The notes beneath the pieces were generated by a model. It worked only from the letters and a program-made list of their open reading frames with translations, made no database searches and was not told the origin of the DNA. From Bacillota bacterium (GTDB lineage Bacteria > Bacillota > Clostridia > DSM-8532): DNA of 9,054 nt. A program made the position numbers and the translations under genes. Where the stretch lies: positions 1 through 9,054 of the forward strand of contig JAEZTB010000051.1 of NCBI GenBank assembly GCA_023443745.1. The letters run 5' to 3'. Shown here piece after piece: positions 1-5,516 of the stretch (its first letter is position 1; every line of letters begins with the position of its first letter).

Positions 1-99
1 AGCGTGATCGCGAAGCGTCTCGCCAGAAAACTGCAGGCCATCAACGAGGAAGGAGGAACGCCGGATGGGGAAAATGAGCGACCTGGACTTACAGATTAA
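1..99 (+). CDS. C-terminal end of an unidentified upstream gene (partial)
   Basis: The first reading frame is open from base 1 to a TAA at 97-99. It encodes a 32-residue tail beginning SVIAKRLARKLQAINEEG and ending in a polar, disordered-looking stretch. Codons end mostly in G or C, as in the genes that follow, which favours this frame over the other open one (frame 3). The gene starts left of the window and overlaps the next gene by 35 nt, typical of compact phage operons. The SD of the next gene (51-56) lies inside it. The basic amphipathic helix suggests a DNA-associated protein, but this fragment is too short to name. Confidence 0.5.
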   Translation, partial: SVIAKRLARKLQAINEEGGTPDGENERPGLTD

Positions 100-406
100 A
101 GAGCTTCGCTCCTGCGGGGAGACCATCATCGGAATCGCCAATACGCTGGCAGGGATGTTTTCTTCCGGGACAGCGGAGGATACGCCGCCAAAGGCAGGCC
201 CCAAAGAAAAGCCGAAAACACCCGCCTTTGAAGAGGTGCGCCATCGCATGACGGTGATCGCCCAGGCTGGGTACTCGGCAGAGGTAAAAGCCCTCATCAC
301 AAAGTACGGAGCGCGGAAGCTGTCAGACATTGATCCTTCCAGGTATGAGGAGCTTCTAAAGGAAGCGGACGCGCTCGGAAAGCCGGAGGCGGGAACCGAT
401 GGGTAA
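65..406 (+). CDS. Small phage replication-module protein, helical (hypothetical, 113 aa)
   Basis: The ATG at 65 has a strong AGGAGG at 51-56 with an 8-nt spacer; a second in-frame ATG at 74 is less well placed. The product has an N-terminal helix (about residues 5-32), a Pro/Lys/Thr-rich linker (about 38-53), and a helical C-terminal domain (about 54-105) with the pattern GY..EVK.LI.KYGA.KLSDIDPS.Y..LL. Small proteins with this C-terminal pattern are common next to DUF2800 genes in phages of Firmicutes. Some carry the dubious database name 'rRNA biogenesis protein rrp5'. No catalytic motif is visible. Its place directly before a nuclease and an SSB suggests an accessory role in phage replication or recombination, but this is inference from position only. 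Its stop codon overlaps the start of the next gene, so translation is probably coupled. Confidence 0.8.
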   Translation: MGKMSDLDLQIKELRSCGETIIGIANTLAGMFSSGTAEDTPPKAGPKEKPKTPAFEEVRHRMTVIAQAGYSAEVKALITKYGARKLSDIDPSRYEELLKEADALGKPEAGTDG

Positions 407-1559
407 GCATTCTTTCCTTTCCGCTTCCGCAAGCCACAGGTGGATCAACTGCCCGCCGTCGGCCCGGCTCTGCGAGGAGTATGCGGACAGGCCCAGCGAA
501 TACGCCCAGGAGGGAACCGACTGCCATGAGCTGTGCGCTTATAAAGTGGAAGAAGCCCTCGGCCGCAGGGTGAAGGACCCTACGGAGAACCTGACCTACT
601 ACTCCCAGGAGATGGAGGACTGCGCCGATGGGTACTGCGTCTTCGTAATGGAGGAAGTGGCAAAGGCAAGGGAACACTGCACCGATCCGCTGGTGCTTGT
701 CGAACAGCGGCTCGACTATTCCCGCTATGTGGGGATCGAGGGCAGCTTCGGCACTGGGGACTGTGTCATCGTATCGGATGGGCTTCTCCACATCATCGAC
801 TACAAGCACGGGCTTGGCGTCCTGGTGTCAGCGGAGAAGAACAGTCAGCTTTCCTGCTATGCGCTGGGCGCCCTCGACCTGTTCGATGGCATCTACGATA
901 TTGCGCAGGTCAGCCTTACCATCTACCAGCCACGACGGGAAAATGTCAGCACATACACCATGAGCCGGGAAGAACTTCTGGCCTGGGCTGAGACCGTGCT
1001 TGCCCCTGCCGCAAAGCTGGCATACGAGGGCAAGGGCGAGTTTAAAGCCGGGAATCACTGCCAGTTCTGCAAGGCAAAAGCTACCTGCCGCAAACGGGCG
1101 GAATATAACCTGGAACTGGCACGGTATGACTTCGAGATGCCCGCGCTCCTGGGAGATGATGAGGTCGCCGCTATTCTTACCAAAGCGGACGAGCTGGTCT
1201 CCTGGGCCGGGGACATCAAGGACTACGCCCTGCAGAAAGCCCTGTCCGGGACGAAGTTCACAGGATTCAAAGTGGTCGAGGGCCGCTCCAACCGGAAGTA
1301 CACTGATGAGGCCGCAGTCGCCAAAGCGGTCGAGGATGCCGGTTACGAGCCTTATGAGAAGAAACTGCTGGGCATCACGGCCATGAGCCAGGCCCTTGGC
1401 CGGAAGAAGTTTGAAGAGCTGCTCGGCGGCCTTGTCTACAAGCCGCCCGGCAAACCCGTACTTGTGCCGGAGAGCGATAAGCGCCCGGCCATGAACACAG
1501 CCATTAACGATTTCAAAGAAAATGAGGAGGACAACAACTATGGCAAAGATCGTAAATAA
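399..1559 (+). CDS. DUF2800 family PD-(D/E)XK nuclease
   Basis: The 386-residue protein opens with the DUF2800 signature (HSFLSASASHRWINCPPSARL). The nuclease core is visible in order: an EGTDCHE segment with H43/E44, D121 in GTGDCV, D134-Y-K136 as the (D/E)XK element, and Q150...Y154 as the QxxxY motif of RecB/Cas4/AddB-type nucleases. C221, C224 and C230 (HCQFCKAKATC), together with an N-terminal cysteine (C18 or C25), resemble the iron-sulfur staple of AddB and Cas4. The C-terminal part (about 240-350) is helical and ends in a Pro/Lys-rich tail. The family sits in phage replication modules and probably processes DNA ends for recombination or replication together with the SSB encoded next. 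The start overlaps the previous stop, with a GGAGGCGGG upstream as ribosome site. The 3' end overlaps the SD of the next gene. Confidence 0.9.
   Translation: MGKHSFLSASASHRWINCPPSARLCEEYADRPSEYAQEGTDCHELCAYKVEEALGRRVKDPTENLTYYSQEMEDCADGYCVFVMEEVAKAREHCTDPLVLVEQRLDYSRYVGIEGSFGTGDCVIVSDGLLHIIDYKHGLGVLVSAEKNSQLSCYALGALDLFDGIYDIAQVSLTIYQPRRENVSTYTMSREELLAWAETVLAPAAKLAYEGKGEFKAGNHCQFCKAKATCRKRAEYNLELARYDFEMPALLGDDEVAAILTKADELVSWAGDIKDYALQKALSGTKFTGFKVVEGRSNRKYTDEAAVAKAVEDAGYEPYEKKLLGITAMSQALGRKKFEELLGGLVYKPPGKPVLVPESDKRPAMNTAINDFKENEEDNNYGKDRK
1524..1530 (+). promoter_or_regulatory. Ribosome binding site fixing the DUF2815 start at 1540
   Basis: GAGGAGG lies 9 nt before the ATG at 1540. The longer reading frame from the ATG at 1522 would place its start on top of this site and add six residues not expected in the family. 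The site lies inside the end of the DUF2800 gene. Confidence 0.8.
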
Positions 1560-2103
1560 GACGAAGGTAATCACCGGCCCCAGAACCCGCTGGAGCTATG
1601 CGAATGTCTGGGACCCCAAGAGCATCAACGGCGGCACGCCCAAGTACAGCGTCAGCCTGATCATCCCGAAGTCCGACAAGAAAACCGTGGAAGCCATCAA
1701 GGCGGCGATCCAGGCGGCCTATGAGGAGGGCGAGTCCAAACTGAAGGGCAACGGCAAGACCGTCCCCGCCCTCTCGGTCATCAAGACCCCGCTGCGTGAC
1801 GGCGATGCGGAGCGCCCCGATGATCCGGTCTATGCGGATGCGTACTTCATCAACGCCAATTCCGCCACCGCACCCGGTATTGTGGATGCGGACCTGAACC
1901 CCATCCTGGAGCGTTCCGAGGTGTACTCCGGTGTATACGGCAGGGCCAGCATCAACCTGTATGCCTTTAACTCCAATGGCAACCGGGGCATCGCCTGCGG
2001 GCTGAACAACCTGCAGAAGATCTCCGACGGGGAGCCGCTGGGCGGCAAGAGCCGTGCCGAGGATGATTTTTCCACCGAGGATGATGACGATTATCTTTCC
2101 TGA
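1540..2103 (+). CDS. DUF2815 / Enc34-like single-stranded DNA-binding protein
   Basis: The protein has 187 residues from the ATG at 1540. It begins MAKIVNKTKVITGPRTRWSYANVW and continues with PKYSVSLIIPKSD and a GVYGRASINLYAFNSNGNRGI segment, all recognisable from the DUF2815 family, now called Enc34-type SSB (OB fold, related to phage T7 gp2.5). The C-terminal tail (residues 174-184) is strongly acidic (EDDFSTEDDDD), the usual partner-binding tail of phage SSBs. The protein should coat single-stranded DNA during replication and recombination and may load or recruit the DUF2800 nuclease and the PolA polymerase of the same operon. Length is normal for the family. The gene overlaps the end of the DUF2800 gene by 20 nt and is followed by a GC-rich hairpin at 2113-2136. 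Confidence 0.9.
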   Translation: MAKIVNKTKVITGPRTRWSYANVWDPKSINGGTPKYSVSLIIPKSDKKTVEAIKAAIQAAYEEGESKLKGNGKTVPALSVIKTPLRDGDAERPDDPVYADAYFINANSATAPGIVDADLNPILERSEVYSGVYGRASINLYAFNSNGNRGIACGLNNLQKISDGEPLGGKSRAEDDFSTEDDDDYLS

Positions 2104-2112
2104 GACAACACA

Positions 2113-2136
2113 GGGCGGCAGCGGTGACTGCCGCCC
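2113..2136 (+). promoter_or_regulatory. GC-rich intergenic hairpin after the SSB gene
   Basis: A perfect 9-bp stem, GGGCGGCAG / CTGCCGCCC, closes a 6-nt loop (CGGTGA), starting 10 nt after the SSB stop codon. No T run follows (GCCCATTCAAAG), so it is unlikely to be an efficient intrinsic terminator. An mRNA-stabilising or processing element within the operon is more likely. The second hairpin at 2362-2388 shares the GGGCGGC arm. Confidence 0.6.
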
Positions 2137-2168
2137 GCCCATTCAAAGAAAATGCGAGGTAAACGGAT

Positions 2169-2348
2169 ATGACAGAGCTTTATGAGTTTGCAAAACAGTT
2201 TGATGTGATCGTGATTTTCATCCTCCTGTACGGATTTGCCATCGGCAGTATCGTGTACTGGATCACCGACTTCCTGCACTGGTGCTGGACAAAGTTCAAG
2301 AAGCACAGGGAGAAGAAGCGCCAGGCGGCAAAACAGCCGGAGGAATAA
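2169..2348 (+). CDS. Small single-pass membrane protein (59 aa)
   Basis: An ATG at 2169, preceded by GAGGT at about 2156-2160, opens a 59-codon frame ending with TAA at 2346-2348. The product has a short polar N-terminus (MTELYEFAKQFD), one clear hydrophobic segment of about 18-20 residues (VIVIFILLYGFAIGSIVYWI, residues 13-32), an aromatic band (FLHWCW) at the interface, and a highly basic cytoplasmic-type tail (KFKKHREKKRQAAKQ). The positive-inside rule predicts N-out/C-in. I do not recognise the family. It occupies the position of a real gene between the SSB and the polymerase, fills the gap exactly, and shares their codon bias. Membrane anchoring of the replication machinery is a possible role, but that is speculation. 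Confidence 0.72.
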   Translation: MTELYEFAKQFDVIVIFILLYGFAIGSIVYWITDFLHWCWTKFKKHREKKRQAAKQPEE

Positions 2349-2361
2349 GCAATGCACACCG

Positions 2362-2388
2362 GGCGGCGGGAACAGCACTCCTGCCGCC
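2362..2388 (+). promoter_or_regulatory. Hairpin in the polymerase leader, possible attenuator
   Basis: A 10-bp stem GGCGGCGGGA / TCCTGCCGCC (one G-U pair) closes a 7-nt loop (ACAGCAC) and is followed by TGTTTCTTAT, a moderately T-rich tail. It starts 14 nt after the stop of the small membrane protein and ends 10 nt before the polymerase ribosome site (GGAGGT, 2399-2404). It could be a weak terminator/attenuator lowering polymerase expression, or an mRNA processing element. Confidence 0.5.
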
Positions 2389-2413
2389 TGTTTCTTATGG
2401 AGGTAACAGCACT

Positions 2414-4402
2414 ATGGCAATCCACACCCTATCCATCGACGTGGAGACCTTTTCCGATGTCGATCTGAAAAAATGCGGCGTGTATAAATACGCCGAGTCC
2501 CCTAACTTCGAGGTTCTGCTTTTCGGTGCGTCTGTGGACGGCGGCGAGGTCACCGTATATGACCTGGCCTCCGGCGACACCGTGCCGGAGGAGATCATCC
2601 AGGCGCTTGCGGACGATTCCGTTATTAAGTGGGCGTACAATGCGTCTTTCGAGCGGGTCTGCCTTTCCGTCTGGCTGCGCCGGAACTATCCGCAGTATTT
2701 TTCTTCCTACAGCATAGAGGAGGACACCGTCCGGAATTACCTTGACCCATCCTCCTGGCGCTGCTCCCTGGTATGGGGCGCGTACATGGGGCTGCCCCTC
2801 TCTCTGGAGGGGATCGGCAAAGTCCTCAAGCTGGAAAATCAGAAGATGGCAGAGGGTAAAGCGCTCATCCGCTATTTCTGCGTCCCTTGTAAGCCTACCA
2901 AGGCCAACGGCGGCAGGACGCGCAACCTCCCAGAGCATGACCCGGTGAAGTGGTCAACCTTCATCGCGTATAACAAGCGGGATGTGGAAACCGAGATGGC
3001 GATCCAGCAGAAGCTGTCGAAGTTCCCCGCGCCGGATTTCCTGTGGGCGGAATACCACCTCGACCAGGAGATCAACGACCGGGGCATACAGCTTGACATG
3101 GTGCTGGTGGAACAGGCCATCGCCATCGATGAGCGTTCCAGGGAAGAACTCTCCGCAAAGATGCGGCAGCTCACCGCCCTGGAAAACCCCAACTCCGTCC
3201 AGCAGATGAAGGAATGGCTCACAAAACACGGCCTTGAGGTGGACTCCCTGGACAAGAAAGCTGTGAAGGAGCTGCTGAAAACCGCGCCGCCGGAGCTTGC
3301 CGAGGTGCTGGAGCTGCGCCGGCAGCTTGCCAAGTCCTCTGTAAAGAAGTACCAAGCGATGCAGAACGCCGTATGCGCGGACGGCAGAGCGAGAGGGATG
3401 TTCCAGTTTTACGGGGCTAACCGCAGCGGCCGCTGGGCGGGCAGGCTGATCCAATTGCAGAACCTACCGCAGAACCACATGGCACATCTGGAGGATGCGA
3501 GAAGCCTTGTCCGTTCCGGGGATTACGCCATGCTCTCTGCACTGTATGACTCCGTACCGGAAGTCCTGTCGGAACTCATCCGCACGGCGTTTGTGCCGAG
3601 GGAGGGATATAAATTCATCGTTTCCGACTTCTCCGCCATCGAAGCCCGTGTGCTTTCGTTTTTAGCCGGCGAGTCCTGGCGGCTGAAGGTTTTTGCGGAG
3701 AACGGTGACATCTACTGCGCCAGCGCCTCCGCCATGTTCCATGTGCCGGTGGAAAAACACGGGCAGAACGCCCATCTGAGGCAGAAAGGCAAGATTGCCG
3801 AGCTGGCCCTGGGATACGGCGGTTCGGTAGGCGCCCTCAAGTCGATGGGCGCACTGGAAATGGGGCTTGCCGAGGAGGAACTCCAGCCCCTGGTGGATGC
3901 CTGGCGCACCTCCAATCCGAACATCGTGCAGTTCTGGTGGGATGTGGACAATGCGGTGAAAACCACCGTCCGCCAGCGGCTGGACACGGAGACACACGGT
4001 ATCCGGTTCCGTTACCGCAGCGGGATGCTGTTCATCGTCCTGCCCTCCGGCCGGCAGCTCTGCTATGTGAAGCCGAAGATGGGCGTTAACAAGTTTGGCG
4101 GCGACTCAGTTACCTATGAGGGTGTTGGCAGTACAAAGAAATGGGAGCGCATCGAGTCCTACGGCCCGAAATTTGTGGAGAACATCGTCCAGGCGGTTTC
4201 CAGGGATATCCTCATGTACGCCATACGGACGCTGTCCCATTGTTTTATTGTCGGCCACGTCCATGACGAGCTGATTATCGAGTGTAGTATGGGCGTCTCT
4301 TTGGATGCTGTATGTGAGCAGATGGGAAGGACGCCGCTGTGGATCCAGGGGCTGAAGCTCCGGGCGGACGGCTATGAAACCATGTTTTACAAGAAGGACT
4401 GA
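2414..4402 (+). CDS. Phage family A DNA polymerase with 3'-5' exonuclease
   Basis: The start is ATG 2414, 9 nt after GGAGGT (2399-2404); the frame is open further upstream, but that stretch overlaps the small membrane gene and is not family-like. The 662-residue product lacks the 5'-nuclease domain of cellular Pol I (about 930 aa). The exonuclease domain (about 1-210) has D9-V-E11, N76-ASF-E80 and Y186-NKR-D190 (DEDDy type). Polymerase motifs: GRWAG...LQNLPQ (about 339-353), motif A D405-FSAIEAR, O helix R456...K460...Y468-G, and motif C H617-D618-E619. D405 and D618 are the metal ligands, so the enzyme looks active. The position equivalent to E. coli F762 is L464, and the exo II aspartate is E80. 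It should replicate the element's DNA, probably with the SSB encoded upstream. A bidirectional terminator follows directly. Confidence 0.96.
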   Translation: MAIHTLSIDVETFSDVDLKKCGVYKYAESPNFEVLLFGASVDGGEVTVYDLASGDTVPEEIIQALADDSVIKWAYNASFERVCLSVWLRRNYPQYFSSYSIEEDTVRNYLDPSSWRCSLVWGAYMGLPLSLEGIGKVLKLENQKMAEGKALIRYFCVPCKPTKANGGRTRNLPEHDPVKWSTFIAYNKRDVETEMAIQQKLSKFPAPDFLWAEYHLDQEINDRGIQLDMVLVEQAIAIDERSREELSAKMRQLTALENPNSVQQMKEWLTKHGLEVDSLDKKAVKELLKTAPPELAEVLELRRQLAKSSVKKYQAMQNAVCADGRARGMFQFYGANRSGRWAGRLIQLQNLPQNHMAHLEDARSLVRSGDYAMLSALYDSVPEVLSELIRTAFVPREGYKFIVSDFSAIEARVLSFLAGESWRLKVFAENGDIYCASASAMFHVPVEKHGQNAHLRQKGKIAELALGYGGSVGALKSMGALEMGLAEEELQPLVDAWRTSNPNIVQFWWDVDNAVKTTVRQRLDTETHGIRFRYRSGMLFIVLPSGRQLCYVKPKMGVNKFGGDSVTYEGVGSTKKWERIESYGPKFVENIVQAVSRDILMYAIRTLSHCFIVGHVHDELIIECSMGVSLDAVCEQMGRTPLWIQGLKLRADGYETMFYKKD

Positions 4403-4445
4403 AAAAGGCGGTGCCTATCGTAGTGATAAGCACCGCCCACTTTTT
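4403..4445. terminator. Bidirectional intrinsic terminator between convergent genes
   Basis: GGCGGTGC (4407-4414) pairs perfectly with GCACCGCC (4430-4437). An inner TATC/GATA stem, separated by a single C/A mismatch, closes a 5-nt loop. A run of A lies to the left (4402-4406) and TTTTT to the right (4441-4445), so the element can stop transcription from both sides. It begins one base after the polymerase stop codon and ends just inside the stop of the convergent sigma-like gene. Confidence 0.9.
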
Positions 4446-5049
4446 AACGGTTAAAGATGTCTTTTACCAGCGGCTGCACCAGGCTGCGGATTTTCTTGAT
4501 GTCGTCCGACACCGTCCGCTGCTTGATGCCAAGCTCGTCCGCCATTTCCTGCTGGGTGGCCCCGTCATAGAGCAGGCGGAAGATCCTGCCATACTTCGGC
4601 TTGATTTCTGTCAGCATGGAAATAAGGTCTTCCAGGATGGTCTCATAAATCACATCATCCTCAAATGACCCTTCGGCAATCGGCTCCGCGCCCTCATCTA
4701 TCAGGACAGAGAGCGAGGCGGGCTTATTCCGCTCGCGGCTGGCCTCCGAGAAATACTTGCACTCCTCACAGCGGTTGCCCTCCGGGCAGCGGATGAGCCG
4801 GCCATTCTTTCCCTTGACCATGCAGCGGCCGTCCCGGTCCTCCCGTTTGATTTCCGCCCAGATCGGCGCCATATACGCCCGATACTCTTCCTCGGTTGCG
4901 TCCACCATGACCACCTGGCACTTGCGGTTGCCGATGCGCCGCCAGGTGACGTCCTCCGGCTTGATGCCAAAATCGCGGATGACCTCATCGGTTATCATCA
5001 TCGGGATCTGGAACTTCTTTGACTCTGTGTTACTCTGATTTACTGTCAT
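4444..5049 (-). CDS. Sigma-70 region 4-like HTH regulator with cysteine cluster
   Basis: From the ATG at 5049 the product is 201 residues. The C-terminal part (about 131-200) is a sigma region-4-like helix-turn-helix: YGRIFRLLYDGATQQEMADELGIKQRTVSDDIKKI. The middle holds C76, C88, C94 and C97 (RCPEGNRCEECKYF), a possible zinc or metal site. No region 2 is present, so it is not a full sigma factor; it probably acts as a late or transfer-gene activator of the element. Similar 'sigma factor-like' proteins are common in clostridial phages and conjugative elements. The start is supported by AAAGGA ending 7-8 nt upstream; the frame stays open to 5160, but that extension overlaps a strongly structured leader. 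The gene is convergent to the polymerase, with only the shared terminator between them. Target promoters are unknown. Confidence 0.8.
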   Translation of the reverse strand: MTVNQSNTESKKFQIPMMITDEVIRDFGIKPEDVTWRRIGNRKCQVVMVDATEEEYRAYMAPIWAEIKREDRDGRCMVKGKNGRLIRCPEGNRCEECKYFSEASRERNKPASLSVLIDEGAEPIAEGSFEDDVIYETILEDLISMLTEIKPKYGRIFRLLYDGATQQEMADELGIKQRTVSDDIKKIRSLVQPLVKDIFNR

Positions 5050-5050
5050 T

Positions 5051-5087
5051 TCGTGTCCTTTCACCGCCCATCGAGCGGTGGACACGA
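5051..5087 (-). promoter_or_regulatory. Ribosome-site hairpin of the sigma-like gene
   Basis: In the minus-strand transcript a 13-bp interrupted stem forms: TCGTGTC pairs with GACACGA (5081-5087 with 5051-5057) and CACCGC pairs with GCGGTG (5075-5080 with 5062-5067), leaving a 4-nt AAAG bulge on one side. The Shine-Dalgarno AAAGGA is formed by the bulge plus the first bases of the lower stem, and the ATG begins 2 nt after the stem. The fold would limit ribosome access, so it may be a translational switch. Confidence 0.6.
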
Positions 5088-5150
5088 AGAAAGCCGGCGC
5101 ATCTGATGACACACCGACTCCGGCAGCCTTGTGATGGCATGGCGAGAAAA

Positions 5151-5219
5151 CGGTGGACATCGGATTTTCCGAACTGGCGCAATAACGCCAGTTTCAGACT
5201 TCCGTATGTATCCACCGCT
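5151..5219 (-). ncRNA. Structured 5' leader element, possible attenuator
   Basis: Read on the minus strand, CGGTGGA pairs with TCCACCG (outer 7 bp), CAT with ATG, and CGGA with TCCG. Inside them lies a perfect 8-bp hairpin AACTGGCG / CGCCAGTT (5172-5193) with a TTATTG loop. The fold is followed by TTTTCT (5150-5145), so it could act as an intrinsic terminator ahead of the sigma-like gene. Its first arm can alternatively pair with the ribosome-site hairpin about 130 nt downstream. No Rfam family is assigned from memory. Confidence 0.45.
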
Positions 5220-5260
5220 CTGCTTAACGCGCGTACTTCACAAAGCGGATTTGATTTATT

Positions 5261-5279
5261 TCAAAGGTCTTCCCTTTGA
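5261..5279. promoter_or_regulatory. Operator-like palindrome
   Basis: TCAAAGG and CCTTTGA form a perfect 7-bp inverted repeat around a TCTTC centre. It lies about 210 nt upstream of the sigma-like start and upstream of the structured leader. The size suits a dimeric HTH repressor, possibly a phage repressor or an XRE protein. It could also be a small RNA hairpin. Confidence 0.35.
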
Positions 5280-5363
5280 TAATTCCATTTTAGCCACTTT
5301 GCGCAGAACCCGGAATTGTAAGCACATTTCCATGTTTGACGCCTATAGCCCTTGAAAAAAGGC

Positions 5364-5409
5364 AAAAAAAATAGAGCCATACATGACCGTTAAGGTCACA
5401 TATGGCTCT
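5364..5409 (-). terminator. Intrinsic terminator of the defence cassette
   Basis: On the minus strand AGAGCCATA pairs with TATGGCTCT (9 bp). After a 2-nt internal loop, TGACC pairs with GGTCA around a 5-nt loop. Eight T follow directly (A run at 5364-5371 on the + strand). It lies 107 nt past the stop of the 161-residue gene and isolates the right-hand cassette from the sigma-like gene. Confidence 0.9.
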
Positions 5410-5516
5410 GTCAGGCACTTTTCATATTAATTTGAGCATGGTAATCGGATTTCCATGTTTTCGTATTTTCGCATCAAATTTTTCAAATCCATAGGCTGAT
5501 CCTCAAAAAGACATGA
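5410..5516. other. 3' untranslated stretch of the cassette
   Basis: A+T-rich, non-coding on both strands as far as I can see. It contains the second copy of the 12-bp repeat ATTTCCATGTTT (5449-5460) and a weak CATGG...CCATG dyad (5438-5458). Confidence 0.4.

Larger units (their letters stand above)
5088..5363. other. Non-coding leader/promoter region of the sigma-like gene
   Basis: I see no convincing gene on either strand here; the open frames lack ribosome sites and overlap strong RNA structure. The stretch holds the compound stem at 5151-5219, an operator-like dyad at 5261-5279, and one copy of a 12-bp direct repeat (5326-5337). The promoter of the sigma-like gene must lie here or upstream, because a strong minus-strand terminator sits at 5364-5409. 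TACAAT (minus strand, 5320-5315) and TAAAAT (5292-5287) are possible -10 boxes, but neither has a good -35 partner. Confidence 0.5.

Noticed and set aside
828..1574. Long minus-strand frame opposite the DUF2800 gene
   Set aside because: Antisense shadow of a well-supported GC-rich gene; no domain and no ribosome site.
2113..2136. Hairpin after the SSB gene as a true terminator
   Set aside because: There is no T run after the stem, and the operon continues with genes of the same module.
2282..2413. 44-residue N-terminal extension of the polymerase
   Set aside because: It overlaps the small membrane gene, covers a hairpin, and the family begins at the LSIDVET exonuclease motif; a proper ribosome site precedes ATG 2414.
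4411..4668. Plus-strand frame opposite the sigma-like gene
   Set aside because: Starts inside the bidirectional terminator and mirrors the HTH coding region; no ribosome site.
5050..5160. N-terminal extension of the sigma-like protein up to 5160 (starting MSTVFSPCHH)
   Set aside because: It has no ribosome site of its own, runs through a strong RNA hairpin, and the ATG at 5049 is well spaced from AAAGGA. The extension could be a database-style overlong start.
5030..5215. 61-codon minus-strand frame from a GTG at 5215
   Set aside because: It overlaps the structured leader and the start of the sigma-like gene, has no clear ribosome site, and a Cys/Arg-rich composition typical of an out-of-frame reading.
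5019..5355. Plus-strand frames in the leader (5019-5279 and 5131-5355)
   Set aside because: No ribosome sites, no recognisable domains, and they cross palindromes and the promoter region of the opposite gene.
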